Below are positions 49,557 to 58,334 of a stretch of 64,000 nucleotides of DNA, in pieces; position 1 is the stretch's first letter; each line of letters starts with the position of its first letter. The stretch is from JAPLHP01 sp963720375 (GTDB taxonomy: Bacteria > Chloroflexota > Dehalococcoidia > UBA2247 > RBG-13-53-26), in the NCBI GenBank assembly GCA_963720375.1, contig CAVRFM010000024.1, forward strand, positions 1-64,000. The letters run 5' to 3'. The translations under genes and the position numbers were made by a program. The notes below the pieces were generated by a model that was not told the origin of the DNA, made no database searches, and saw only the letters and a program-made list of their open reading frames with translations.

Positions 49557-50285
49557 TCATTTGCAGTTGGGGCAAGTGTCAAAGAAGTCTTCGGGCAGTT
49601 TTAGCTTGGTTCTAATATATTCAAGCTGCTTCTCCGGTGCAAAGTAGTTCCCACATTTTTTGCATTTCTTCAGCTTGAAATTTACTTTCCAGTTGTGTAT
49701 TGTCCTGGTATCACCCGAGTCTTCCATCTTTATGCATTTGGTGGGGCAGATGTATACGCAGGACCCGCAGCCTATGCAATCTGAAGCCGTGTCGAGGAAT
49801 GGCGAAGCTACCTCTCGATTGACCCCTCTGTTCACCAGGCTGATGGCGCTGGTGCCTACTACCTCAGCACATGCTCGAACACATAAGCCGCAGAGGACAC
49901 ACTCGTTGTGATCAAGGTATTGTGGCCGGAATGAAGGTTTTTCCACCCCCATCTTTCTGGCCATGTCTTGTATCACCTTTACCCCTGAGCACCTGGCCAG
50001 CAGCAGCTCCATTAACATCTTACGATTGGTCAGCACCCTATCGGAATTGGTCTTCACCACAAGACCTTCCTCTACGGGATAGAGGCACGACGTTACCAAT
50101 CTTGAGCGGTTATTCTTAGAGATCTCGACCAGGCAGAGGCGACAAGCGCCATATGGTTCCAGATCTTCATTGTAGCAGAGCGTGGGGATGTCGATGCCGT
50201 TATCCCTGGCCACCTCGAGTATCGTCTTCTCCTCTTCTGCTTGGAGACTCTTGCCATCAATGGTCAGGTTGATCAGTTTCTTCAT
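49557..50285 (-). CDS. NuoG/HoxU-like iron-sulfur subunit (N-terminal type) with an extra C-terminal Cys pair
   Basis: The ~242-aa electron-wire protein starts at ATG 50285, overlapping the NuoF-like stop (ATGA). Residues ~1-80 are a [2Fe-2S] ferredoxin domain (TLCYNEDLEPYGACRLCLVE ... TSCLYP). A short helical region is followed by two [4Fe-4S] motifs, CVLCGLCVRACAEV near 132 and CIGCGSCVYICPTKC near 177. The tail adds CKKCGNYFAP ... CPNC, a likely zinc or Fe-S site not found in NuoG. Molybdopterin and hydrogenase domains are absent, so it resembles HoxU or the front part of HndD. It is last in the por-nuo operon. Confidence 0.88.
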   Translation of the reverse strand: MKKLINLTIDGKSLQAEEEKTILEVARDNGIDIPTLCYNEDLEPYGACRLCLVEISKNNRSRLVTSCLYPVEEGLVVKTNSDRVLTNRKMLMELLLARCSGVKVIQDMARKMGVEKPSFRPQYLDHNECVLCGLCVRACAEVVGTSAISLVNRGVNREVASPFLDTASDCIGCGSCVYICPTKCIKMEDSGDTRTIHNWKVNFKLKKCKKCGNYFAPEKQLEYIRTKLKLPEDFFDTCPNCK

Positions 50286-52156
50286 TTCACGCCTATAGCC
50301 TTCATCTTGCAGATGTCGTAGCAGGTTCCACACTTGATACAGAGTTCCTGGTTCAGAATGACTGGCTTCTTCTTAGCCACAAATGTTATTGCTTTTGTGG
50401 GACATGGTTCGACGCACAAGCCGCAGCCAGGGCATTTCTCATCGATAATGGAATAGGTAATCAGGTCTTTGCATACCCCTGCCGGACAGCGTCTCTCGTT
50501 GATGTGTGCCTCATACTCATTCCTGAAGTAGCGAATGGTGGTCAGAACTGGGTTGGCAGCTGTCCCTCCGAGAGCGCACAAAGAAGCGTCCTTGAGCGTA
50601 GCAGCTATGCGTTCCAATAGTTCAATGTCTTCTTTTCTGCCTTCCCCTCTCGTGATGTCCGTAAGTATCTCCAGCATCCGCTTCAGGCCTTCGCGGCACG
50701 GCAGGCACTTGCCGCAGGCTTCCTCCTGAAGGAAGCCGACGAAGTACTTGGCCATGTCCACCATACAGGTGTTCTCATCCGTCACAATCATGGCGCCTGA
50801 TCCCATCATGGAACCAACTCGGGTCAGTTCATCGAAGTCCACGGGGAGGTTCAGCAAGCTCTCGGGTATGAAGCCACCAGAGGGTCCGCCTGTCTGCACA
50901 GCCTTGAACTTCTTGCCACCCAGTATGCCGCCGCCAATGTCGTACACTATTTCTCGCAATGTCATGCCCATCGGGACCTCGACAAGGCCGGTGTTCTTCA
51001 CTTTGCCCACCAGCGAGAATATTTTGGTCCCTTTGCTTCCTTTGGTGCCAATTTTGTTGAACCAGTCAGCACCCTTGAGGATGATGTGCGGGACATTTGC
51101 CCAAGTCTCCACATTATTCAGATCCGAAGGCCGGTTGTACAGGCCCTTCTCGGAAGTGTGGATGTACTTGGCCCGTGGCTCTCCCACCTTGCCCTCGAGT
51201 GATGCCATCAGGGCGGTAGACTCTCCACAGACAAAGGCACCTCCGCCCCTGCTCACCTTGACCTTGAAGCCAAAACCGCTGCCAAGGATATTCTCCCCGA
51301 GAAGGCCAAGTTCTTCTGCCTGTTTGATAGCTATAGTAACGTTATCCACGGCCATGGGATATTCATGGCGAATGTATACATATCCCAGATTTGCCCCGAT
51401 GGCATAGGCCCCGATTATCATCCCCTCGAGAACGCTGTGGGGATTGCCCTCCATCAAGCTGCGGTCCATGTATGCTCCGGGGTCTCCTTCGTCGCAGTTA
51501 CAGATGACGTATTTGATATCGCCGTGCGCTTCGCGGGTAGATTCCCACTTGGCGCCGGTGGGAAATCCGCCACCTCCGCGCCCACGCAGTCCTGACCGCT
51601 TGATCTCCTGGATTATCTGTTCGGGCTTCATATGGGAAAGGGCCTTAGCAAGGGCAGCATATCCGCCTATAGCTAGGTAGTCTTCTATAGAGGTTGGATC
51701 AATCTTGTTGTTGCTGTCGAGAAGGAGGCGCTGCTGTCTCTTATAGAATGGAACATCGGCTTCCTTCGTGTACCGCTCTCCCGTGTTGGGGTCTGTGTAC
51801 AACAGTCTCTCGATGATATTCCCTTTGAGGACTGTCTCTGAGATGATCTCCGGGACATCCTCTATCTTGACCCGCTGATAGAAGATGCCCTGTGGGTAGA
51901 TGGTGAGAAGCGCTCCTCTTTCGCAGAAGCCAGGGCATCCCGTGGCTCTGATGTCAACCTTGTCTTGAAGTCTGTTCTTCTCGACCTCATTCTTGAACGC
52001 AGTGAGTATGTCAGTACATCCATACGCAAGGCAACCGGTGCCGACGCAGAGGGCTATGCAAGGTTTGCTGCGGTCTTTTCTCTCGACAATGGACTTTCGC
52101 AGGCTCTCAAGTTGCTGAGAGGAACTCAATCTGCCCATCTGTTCTCTAGTTTGCAT
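50282..52156 (-). CDS. nuoF: NADH-binding flavoprotein subunit, NuoF/HndC-like
   Basis: The 624-aa diaphorase subunit oxidises NADH or reduces NAD through FMN. Residues ~30-120 are a thioredoxin-like [2Fe-2S] domain (CVGTGCLAYG ... CPGFC). The FMN/NADH core has SGLRGRGGGGFPTGAKW near 189, GGGAFVCGESTALMASLEG near 317, and the [4Fe-4S] site CGKCLPCREG near 490. Two more [4Fe-4S] motifs end the chain (CPGCGLCVEPCP, CIKCGTCYDIC). This three-part form is typical of bifurcating or NAD-linked complexes (HndC, HydB) rather than respiratory Complex I, and no membrane nuo genes are present. Confidence 0.92.
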   Translation of the reverse strand: MQTREQMGRLSSSQQLESLRKSIVERKDRSKPCIALCVGTGCLAYGCTDILTAFKNEVEKNRLQDKVDIRATGCPGFCERGALLTIYPQGIFYQRVKIEDVPEIISETVLKGNIIERLLYTDPNTGERYTKEADVPFYKRQQRLLLDSNNKIDPTSIEDYLAIGGYAALAKALSHMKPEQIIQEIKRSGLRGRGGGGFPTGAKWESTREAHGDIKYVICNCDEGDPGAYMDRSLMEGNPHSVLEGMIIGAYAIGANLGYVYIRHEYPMAVDNVTIAIKQAEELGLLGENILGSGFGFKVKVSRGGGAFVCGESTALMASLEGKVGEPRAKYIHTSEKGLYNRPSDLNNVETWANVPHIILKGADWFNKIGTKGSKGTKIFSLVGKVKNTGLVEVPMGMTLREIVYDIGGGILGGKKFKAVQTGGPSGGFIPESLLNLPVDFDELTRVGSMMGSGAMIVTDENTCMVDMAKYFVGFLQEEACGKCLPCREGLKRMLEILTDITRGEGRKEDIELLERIAATLKDASLCALGGTAANPVLTTIRYFRNEYEAHINERRCPAGVCKDLITYSIIDEKCPGCGLCVEPCPTKAITFVAKKKPVILNQELCIKCGTCYDICKMKAIGVK

Positions 52157-52158
52157 CT

Positions 52159-52608
52159 TTATTCATACTTCGCCAGTAGCGAGCTGACTTTATCGCTTGA
52201 CATCTGCCCATGGTACTTATCGTCTATCATTACCATCGGGCCAAGGGCGCAACATCCGACGCAGTTGACCGTCTCGAGGGTGAACCGGAGGTCTTTCGTT
52301 GTTTCCTTCCTCTTGACCCCTAGGTCGAGTTCCATTTTATCCACAACTCTATTTGCCCCTCTGACGTGGCAGGCCGTACCCAGGCAGACTTTGATCAAGT
52401 GTCGGCCCCTTGGGGTCAGGCTGAAGGCCTTAAAGAATGTAGCCACGCCGTATACTTGACTCATTGGGACATTGAGAAGCTTCACTACCTCCTCCAGTGC
52501 TTCCTTTGGCAGGTAGCAGTACTCGGTCTGGATGTCTTGCAGAATAGAAACCAGTTGACCCTTGTCACCTTCATATCTGTCCACTATCGCCTGTATCTTG
52601 GTTGCCAC
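52159..52608 (-). CDS. nuoE: NuoE-like [2Fe-2S] thioredoxin-fold subunit
   Basis: The 149-aa partner of the NuoF-like protein. The four cluster cysteines are in CLGTACHVRG near 87 and CVGCCALGP near 127, and the N-terminal helical region has YLPKEALEEVVKLLNVPMSQVYGVATFF. It is directly adjacent to porB (no gap) and two bases before the NuoF-like gene, in one operon. Confidence 0.93.
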   Translation of the reverse strand: MATKIQAIVDRYEGDKGQLVSILQDIQTEYCYLPKEALEEVVKLLNVPMSQVYGVATFFKAFSLTPRGRHLIKVCLGTACHVRGANRVVDKMELDLGVKRKETTKDLRFTLETVNCVGCCALGPMVMIDDKYHGQMSSDKVSSLLAKYE

Positions 52609-53529
52609 CTAAGCCTCCACCTTCCTCTTCAGTTTTTGATATTCCTTATTTACTCCCTCTTGCATTCGTTCTATCTCTTCTTTGGGAAGATGGCGGAATC
52701 TGCCTTGTGGCGTCAGATAGTCGCGCACCGGCCGGAGTTTGGAGGAATCGAAGTTCAATCTGTATTTGCCGTTCTCAACCTCGTAGAGTGGGAAAACGCC
52801 TGTCTCAACGGCCAAACGCCCCATCCTGATACTGAGGTCGGTGGGGTAACGCCAACCCGTAGGACAAGGTGAGAGCACATGCAGGTATGATGGACCGTGA
52901 GTTGCCACTGCCTTGGTGACCTTTTCTATCAAGTCGAATGGATAGCTGGGGCATGCTGTGGCCACATAAGGGATATCGTGCGCTGCTGCGATAGCTGGCA
53001 TATTCTTCTTCCAGGTGGTCTGGCCGATGCTCAGTTTACCGGCTGGCGAGGTAGTAGTAGCGGCTCCGAAAGGAGTACCGCTGGATCTCTGTATACCGGT
53101 GTTCATATAGGCTTCGTTGTCGAAGCAAACATAGAGGAAGTCGTGTCCTCGCTCCCAGGCGCCTGAGAGCGATTGAAGCCCTATGTCGAATGTTGCCCCG
53201 TCCCCGCCCATAGCCACTACCTTCGGCATCTTGGCTCTGGTGCCTTTCTCATTGAGGATCTTCAGGGCTGCTTCAATACCGGAGGCAACTGCCGAGGCAT
53301 TCTCAAAAAGTGTGTGTATCCAGGGGACTCGCCACGAGGTAGTGGGAAACGGCGAGGAAACGATCTCCATGCATCCGGTGGCATTGGATATGATGACCTC
53401 TCTGCCGAGTGCCTTGGTTACCAATCTTACTGCCAGGGCTTCTCCGCAGCCTATGCAAGCACGATGGCCGGGGGCAAAGTAGTCCTTTTGAGGCAATAGC
53501 CTGGGAACATATATCGCGAAGTTTTCCAC
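52609..53529 (-). CDS. porB: Pyruvate:ferredoxin oxidoreductase beta subunit (TPP-binding)
   Basis: The 306-aa subunit binds thiamine pyrophosphate and a [4Fe-4S]. Key segments: CIGCGEALAVRLV near 25, NATGCMEIVSSPFPTTSW near 49, MGGDGATFDIGLQSLSGA near 106 with the GDG TPP/Mg motif, DNEAYMNTGIQRS near 136, and SPCPTGWRYPTD. These fit pyruvate-type PorB. It starts with GTG three bases after the porA TAA once porA frames are corrected. Confidence 0.93.
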   Translation of the reverse strand: MENFAIYVPRLLPQKDYFAPGHRACIGCGEALAVRLVTKALGREVIISNATGCMEIVSSPFPTTSWRVPWIHTLFENASAVASGIEAALKILNEKGTRAKMPKVVAMGGDGATFDIGLQSLSGAWERGHDFLYVCFDNEAYMNTGIQRSSGTPFGAATTTSPAGKLSIGQTTWKKNMPAIAAAHDIPYVATACPSYPFDLIEKVTKAVATHGPSYLHVLSPCPTGWRYPTDLSIRMGRLAVETGVFPLYEVENGKYRLNFDSSKLRPVRDYLTPQGRFRHLPKEEIERMQEGVNKEYQKLKRKVEA

Positions 53530-54713
53530 TTACTGTCCTCTGACTCCGATTGTCTCTACTTCCTCTCCACCTGTCTCTGCAATCTCCTTGCCCCTCTCGA
53601 TCATATTGTACGAATTCCTGGACCGAGAGATCGCGGCCTCCCAGGCCTCCGATAAACCCTGCTATCTTCGGTCTCTTCTTCTGAGAATAAAGTGCCGCTT
53701 TTACTTCAGAGCAGACCGGCCCGGGGGGTCCTCCGGGAGATATGCAGCGATCCAGGACGACCAGGGTCTGGCACCTTCCGGTAGCCTTGCGCAGTTCCTC
53801 GAAGGGGAACGGCCTCCAGAGGCGCAGCCTGATAAGGCCTACCTTCTCGTTCCTGTCCCTCAACTGGTCTATCGCCTCCATGGCTATCTCACTGTAACTA
53901 CCCATAGTTAGAAGTAGGGTATCAGCATCCTCCGTTCGGTAGTGCTCAACAGCCCGGTATTGGCGCCCACTCACCTTGGCAAACTCGTTCCACACTTCAT
54001 TGATTATGTCCCTGGTGGATCGCAGAGCAGCTTCCATGGATTTTCTGGCTTCGGTATACAGGATGGGGACAGTGAATGCCCCTATAGTTACCGGCTTGTC
54101 AGTATCCAGACGCAAACGGGTGATGGTATGGAGGCAGGAATCCCTCCACTTGGCTCTTGTCCAAAAGGAAGAGGGGTTCAACGACATGGGACAGGTGGAA
54201 ACCGTCTATGTGGATCATCACTGGGAAGAGAACATTGGGGTGTTCACCGATGCGGAAGGCACATACTGTGAGATCGAGAGCCTGTTGTCCGTTCTCGGCG
54301 AAGATTTGAATCCAGCCGCAATCCCGCACCGCCATCACATCGGAGTGGTCGCCCCATACGCTCAATGGGGATGACAGTGCTCTGTTTGCTACACCCATGA
54401 CTATAGGCAGTCTCAGGCCGGAAGCCACATACAAGACCTCGTGCATTAGCTCCAGTCCCTGTCCTGCCGTAGCTGTGAAGGTCCTGGCTCCGGTAGCTGA
54501 TGAGCCAAGGCAGGCACTCATCGCCGAGTGCTCAGACTCAACCGGGATATACTCCGCATTAAGTTCTCCGTTGGCCACCATTTCAGCCAATCGCTCTACT
54601 ATATGTGTTTGGGGAGTGATGGGGTAGGCGGCAATCACATCGACATTGGCCAGCCTTACGGCCTCGGCCATTGCCAGGGAGCCTTCCATTCCTACCATTT
54701 CCATTCCTGTCAT
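53530..54713 (-). CDS. porA: Pyruvate:ferredoxin oxidoreductase alpha subunit, with two single-base frameshifts
   Basis: This subunit decarboxylates pyruvate with CoA to acetyl-CoA together with PorB. MTGMEMVGMEGSLAMAEAV and AAYPITPQTHIVE begin a normal PorA, with GVANRALSSPLSVWGDHSDVM near 110. One extra base in AAA at 54114-54116 breaks the frame at PYHHP/LRLDTDKPVTIGAFT. A second, near 53603-53608, breaks VQEFVQ/MIERGKEIAETGG. With both removed, the ORF is exactly 394 codons and ends at TAA 53532-53530, abutting porB. Start ATG 54713 overlaps the porD stop and has GGGAGGT upstream. Confidence 0.88.
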
Positions 54714-55006
54714 ACCTCCGGGACCATGCTTATGGCCTGAGTCCAGCACTCTCTGGCACAGATGCCGCAGCCCTTACAGTAGTAGAGGTCAGCCTCGAAA
54801 TAGCCTTCCTTGTCATGGGAGATACAGCCCTCGGGACAAAAGAGATAGCATATGCCGCACTTGATGCATCTATCCTTGTTCCAAATCGGTCTCTCTGATC
54901 TCCAGTCGCCGGTCTTGTACTCGGCAGCATTCCCTGGCGTGCTTATCGCTGCCCCGATCTCGATATCCTGCCAGGTAAGATCAGTATCTTTCCGCTTTGT
55001 ACTCAA
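54710..55006 (-). CDS. porD: Pyruvate:ferredoxin oxidoreductase delta subunit (ferredoxin)
   Basis: The 98-aa protein has two [4Fe-4S] motifs, CIKCGICYLFCPEGCI near 48 and CKGCGICARECWTQAI near 76, in the 2[4Fe-4S] ferredoxin fold with the N-terminal extension WQDIEIGAAISTPGNAAEYKTGDWR typical of PorD. It carries electrons out of the PorB clusters. Confidence 0.93.
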   Translation of the reverse strand: MSTKRKDTDLTWQDIEIGAAISTPGNAAEYKTGDWRSERPIWNKDRCIKCGICYLFCPEGCISHDKEGYFEADLYYCKGCGICARECWTQAISMVPEV

Positions 55007-55032
55007 GTTGTTCTCCTGCTAACTACGCCTTT

Positions 55033-55578
55033 TCAGGCCATTGACGTTTTCTCGTAAGCCTTCTTGCAACTCTCCAGGTTCGCTGCTGCTCTATTTCCGA
55101 AACGATGTTTGAGTGGCTCCTCAAGTGAGTCTATTTTCACTATGTTGGTAGCTCTCAATATTGCTCCCAACATAGTTGTGTTCACAATGTTGACACCGAT
55201 CGTCTCAACAGCGATGGAAGCTGCGTCCACGGTTGCCACTGTCCATTTGTTCCCGAAACGGGCCTTTATCTCCGTTGCCGTGCTCTTGGTGTTTAGTACT
55301 ATGATGCCCTTTTCTTTCAGCCCGGAACTGACATCCATGATGTTGAGCAGTCCTGGATCAAGCACTACAACGACATTAGGTTCCCTGATTTCTCCTCTGA
55401 TGCGGATGTGTTTATCGTCTACTCTCACAAACGCCTGAACTGGCGCCCCGCGTCTTTCTGGGCCGAAACTGGGGAATGCCTGGGCGTATTTGCCTTCGCC
55501 AATCGCAGCGAGGGCGAGCATTTCTGCTGAAGTCACAGCACCCTGCCCGCCCCGGCCATGCAATCTTATCTCAATCAT
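55033..55578 (-). CDS. porG: Pyruvate:ferredoxin oxidoreductase gamma subunit
   Basis: The 181-aa gamma chain has GRGGQGAVTSAEMLALAA near 8-25, FPSFGPERRGAPVQAFVR near 40 and the downstream GLLNIMDVSSGLKEKGIIVLN. It is the first gene of the seven-gene operon. A consensus promoter ends 11 bases before the ATG, so the mRNA is likely leaderless and no Shine-Dalgarno is visible. Confidence 0.93.
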   Translation of the reverse strand: MIEIRLHGRGGQGAVTSAEMLALAAIGEGKYAQAFPSFGPERRGAPVQAFVRVDDKHIRIRGEIREPNVVVVLDPGLLNIMDVSSGLKEKGIIVLNTKSTATEIKARFGNKWTVATVDAASIAVETIGVNIVNTTMLGAILRATNIVKIDSLEEPLKHRFGNRAAANLESCKKAYEKTSMA

Positions 55579-55589
55579 AGCTAAATTCT

Positions 55590-55618
55590 ATTATAAAATA
55601 TACCAGATGACAGCACAA
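55590..55618 (-). promoter_or_regulatory. Promoter of the por-nuo operon
   Basis: On the minus strand TTGTGC (55618-55613) and consensus TATAAT (55595-55590) are 17 bases apart. The start of transcription is predicted within about five bases of the porG ATG. Confidence 0.6.
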
Positions 55619-55664
55619 CGCCGATGTTGACATAAAGAGCACCACGCGACTCAGATGTGATATT

Positions 55665-55693
55665 TTGACTTCAAACCAGGGGCATGCTATATT
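55665..55693 (+). promoter_or_regulatory. Promoter for tRNA-Pro
   Basis: TTGACT (55665-55670) and TATATT (55688-55693) are 17 bases apart; the -10 box ends 8 bases before the tRNA 5' end. Confidence 0.7.
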
Positions 55694-55701
55694 CCACGCT
55701 G

Positions 55702-55778
55702 CGGGGTGTAGCGCAGCGGGCTAGCGCGCATGGTTTGGGACCATGAGGTCGGAGGTTCAAATCCTCTCACCCCGACCA
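55702..55778 (+). tRNA. tRNA-Pro (anticodon TGG)
   Basis: Cloverleaf: acceptor CGGGGTG/CACCCCG, D stem GCGC/GCGC, anticodon stem CATGG/CCATG with loop TTTGGGA (anticodon TGG, reading CCA and, by wobble, other CCN), variable AGGTC, and T stem GGAGG/CCTCT with loop TTCAAAT. Discriminator A and the 3' CCA are encoded, unlike tRNA-Arg in this window. Confidence 0.96.
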
Positions 55779-55851
55779 TTTTCGATTAGAACGTCTAGCA
55801 GTCAACCCGGATGATCATTCTTAGGTATTGGTATTGTAGTTAAGGGGGAAA

Positions 55852-57483
55852 ATGTCCGAGAAAAACGAGAAGAAGAAGGCGGAAGAAACGGCTGAGAGAA
55901 AGAAAGAATTCAAAACCACTGTTGATGGCATTGGGGTGAAGAGGGTCTATACTCCAGCGGACTTGGAGGAGTTGAGTAAAGAAGGTATCGGTCTTCCTGG
56001 GGAATATCCATTTACCAGACACATAATGCCTACTGGTTACAGGGGCAGGTTATGGACCATGCGACAGTACGCCGGATTCGGTACGGTGGAAGAGACGAAT
56101 GAGCGATTCAAGTATCTGTATAAACAGGGGCAAACCGGTTTCAGTGTTGCCTTTCATTTGCCTACTCAGGAAGGTTATGATTCAGACCATCCCCTGGCTG
56201 CAGGAGAGGTAGGCAAATGTGGGGTCGCTATAGATTCGCTGTTGGACATGGAAAGATTATGGGAGGGTATTCCTTTAGCTGATGTCAGTACATCAATGAC
56301 AATTAATGCCACTGCCCCAATCATACTAGCCATGTATATTGCTGCTGCTGAGAGGCATGGGGTTGACAAGGGTAGACTCAATGGAACTGTTCAGAATGAC
56401 ATACTGAAGGAGTATATAGCTAGGAATACCTATATTTTTGGCCCAGCAGCCTCCATGCGGTTGGTCACTGACATCTGCTCCTACTGTGCTCAAACAATGC
56501 CACAATGGAACTCGATAAGCATCAGTGGTTACCATATGCGAGAAGCTGGTGCCACCGCCGTACAAGAAGCTGCTTTCACTCTTGCTAATGGGATTGCTTA
56601 TGTCCAGGCGATGCTGGATAGAGGCATGGAGATCGACTCATTTGCGCCTCGATTCTCCTTTTTCTTTGCTGCTTATACTAATGTCTTGGAGGAGGTTGCT
56701 AAATACAGAGCATTGCGTTGTATCTGGGCCAGGATAATGAAGGAGAGGTTCCATGCCAAGAACCCGAGATCCATGATGTTGAGATATCATGTCCAGACTG
56801 ACGGTTTCACGCTGACTGCGCAGCAACCCCTCAATAATATTGTGAGAGTGACCTTACAGGCACTTGCTGCTGTGTTGGGGGGATGTCAATCTCTTCACAC
56901 GAACTCCTTCGATGAGGCATTGGCGTTGCCAAGTGAGCAAGCGGTGCAGGTTGCCTTACGGACCCAGCAAATTATTGCTGAGGAAAGTGGTGTGGCAGAT
57001 ACAGTTGATCCGCTTGGAGGCTCCTGGTATATAGAGCGGTTAAGCAACCAAATAGAGAGTAAGGTGACAGCGTATCTTGATGACATCGACAGAATGGGTG
57101 GGGCTCTGAAAGCGATAGAGAGGGGATATATTCAGCAGGAAATTGCCAACTCGGCCTATGACTATCAGGTGGCGGTGGACTCTGGAGAACAGGTGGTAGT
57201 CGGTGTCAACAGGTTTGTGACAGATGAAGACTATACTCCGAAGACTCTGGAGATAGGTGTGGAGGTGGAGAGGAAGCAAATAGAAAGGTTGCGGAGATTA
57301 AGAAGTGAGCGGGACAATGGGAAGGTGGGCCAGACACTTGATAGAGTGCGCACCGTGGCCAGGAGTAGTGAGAATATCATGCCGGTGATGATCGACGCGG
57401 TTAAGTCATATGCAACTGTAGGTGAGATAAGCGATGTCCTTCGACAGGTATTTGGTGAGTACCGAGAGCCGAATATACTCTAG
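55852..57483 (+). CDS. Methylmalonyl-CoA mutase, large (catalytic) subunit
   Basis: It interconverts (R)-methylmalonyl-CoA and succinyl-CoA by a B12 radical mechanism. The 543-aa chain has the charged N-terminal lead common to the archaeal/bacterial two-part mutase, then GLPGEYPFTRHIMPTGYRGRLWTMRQYAGF near 42-71, GQTGFSVAFHLPTQ, ISGYHMREAGATAVQEAAF, and CQSLHTNSFDEALALPSEQA near 344. It lacks the C-terminal B12 domain, which is the next gene 15 bases downstream. AAGGGGG precedes the ATG. Confidence 0.95.
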   Translation: MSEKNEKKKAEETAERKKEFKTTVDGIGVKRVYTPADLEELSKEGIGLPGEYPFTRHIMPTGYRGRLWTMRQYAGFGTVEETNERFKYLYKQGQTGFSVAFHLPTQEGYDSDHPLAAGEVGKCGVAIDSLLDMERLWEGIPLADVSTSMTINATAPIILAMYIAAAERHGVDKGRLNGTVQNDILKEYIARNTYIFGPAASMRLVTDICSYCAQTMPQWNSISISGYHMREAGATAVQEAAFTLANGIAYVQAMLDRGMEIDSFAPRFSFFFAAYTNVLEEVAKYRALRCIWARIMKERFHAKNPRSMMLRYHVQTDGFTLTAQQPLNNIVRVTLQALAAVLGGCQSLHTNSFDEALALPSEQAVQVALRTQQIIAEESGVADTVDPLGGSWYIERLSNQIESKVTAYLDDIDRMGGALKAIERGYIQQEIANSAYDYQVAVDSGEQVVVGVNRFVTDEDYTPKTLEIGVEVERKQIERLRRLRSERDNGKVGQTLDRVRTVARSSENIMPVMIDAVKSYATVGEISDVLRQVFGEYREPNIL

Positions 57484-57498
57484 GAATGGAGAGCGTCT

Positions 57499-57900
57499 GT
57501 GGGTAAGAAAATACGAGTTTTAGTAGCCAAACCAGGACTTGATGGGCATGATAGGGGTGCCAAGGTAGTGGCCAGGGGCTTAAGAGATGCCGGTCTGGAG
57601 GTAGTTTACCTTGGCTTGCGTTTAACACCGGAGCAAATTGCTGCATCTGCTATCCAGGAAGATGTGGATGTGGTGGGACTTAGTTGCTTGTCTGGTGCTC
57701 ATATGGCCCTGTTCCCTGAGATAGTAAAGTTGATTCGTGAGAAGGGTGGTAGGGATATTATGGTCGTAGGCGGGGGAATCATACCGAAGAAGGACATTCC
57801 TAGACTGAAGGAGGCCGGTATCGCCGAAATTTTTGGGCCAGGCACGCCTTTGGAGGGGATTGCCAATTTTATCGAGAGCAATATTGGAGGACGAGGATAA
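57499..57900 (+). CDS. Methylmalonyl-CoA mutase, small B12-binding subunit
   Basis: The 133-aa cobalamin domain has the base-off DxHxxG motif in KPGLDGHDRGAKVVARGL near 11-28, and VGLSCLSGAHMALFPEI and VVGGGIIPKKDIPRLKEAGI line the nucleotide-tail pocket. GTG start. It overlaps the epimerase by one base. It needs adenosylcobalamin, which the cobO product could supply. Confidence 0.95.
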   Translation: MGKKIRVLVAKPGLDGHDRGAKVVARGLRDAGLEVVYLGLRLTPEQIAASAIQEDVDVVGLSCLSGAHMALFPEIVKLIREKGGRDIMVVGGGIIPKKDIPRLKEAGIAEIFGPGTPLEGIANFIESNIGGRG

Positions 57901-58301
57901 TGATAGAAAAGGTTAGCCATATTGGGATCGCTGTGAATAGTATTGAAGATGCAGTGAAGCTATATACCGAGGCGCTGGGGCTCAAAGTCAGAGATGTTGA
58001 GGTTGTTACAGATCAGAAAGTGCGAATTGCCATCATACCCGTGGGTGATATCAGGATCGAGCTGCTGGAATCGACTGATCCAGAGGGACCAATTGCCAAA
58101 CATATTAGAACGAGAGGCGAGGGATTGCATCACTTAGCTCTGCAGGTAAGTAATATTCAGGAGACCCTGAAAAAGCTGGAAAGGGATGAGATTCCCCTCA
58201 TTGACAAGAAGCCAAGAATAGGCGCTGGAAATGCCCAAATAGCCTTCCTGCATCCAAAGGGTACGAAGGCGCTGATCGAGCTGGTTCAGCCGGCGGACTA
58301 G
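57900..58301 (+). CDS. mce: Methylmalonyl-CoA epimerase
   Basis: A 133-aa VOC-fold metalloenzyme that interconverts the (S) and (R) isomers of methylmalonyl-CoA. Metal ligands appear in KVSHIGIAV near 4-12, GEGLHHLALQV near 77-87 and a C-terminal ALIELVQP Glu. Its position between mutase and sucC confirms the pathway role. Confidence 0.95.
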   Translation: MIEKVSHIGIAVNSIEDAVKLYTEALGLKVRDVEVVTDQKVRIAIIPVGDIRIELLESTDPEGPIAKHIRTRGEGLHHLALQVSNIQETLKKLERDEIPLIDKKPRIGAGNAQIAFLHPKGTKALIELVQPAD

Positions 58302-58334
58302 CTCGGTGTATGGAGTATAGGTAACGGGGGGCGA

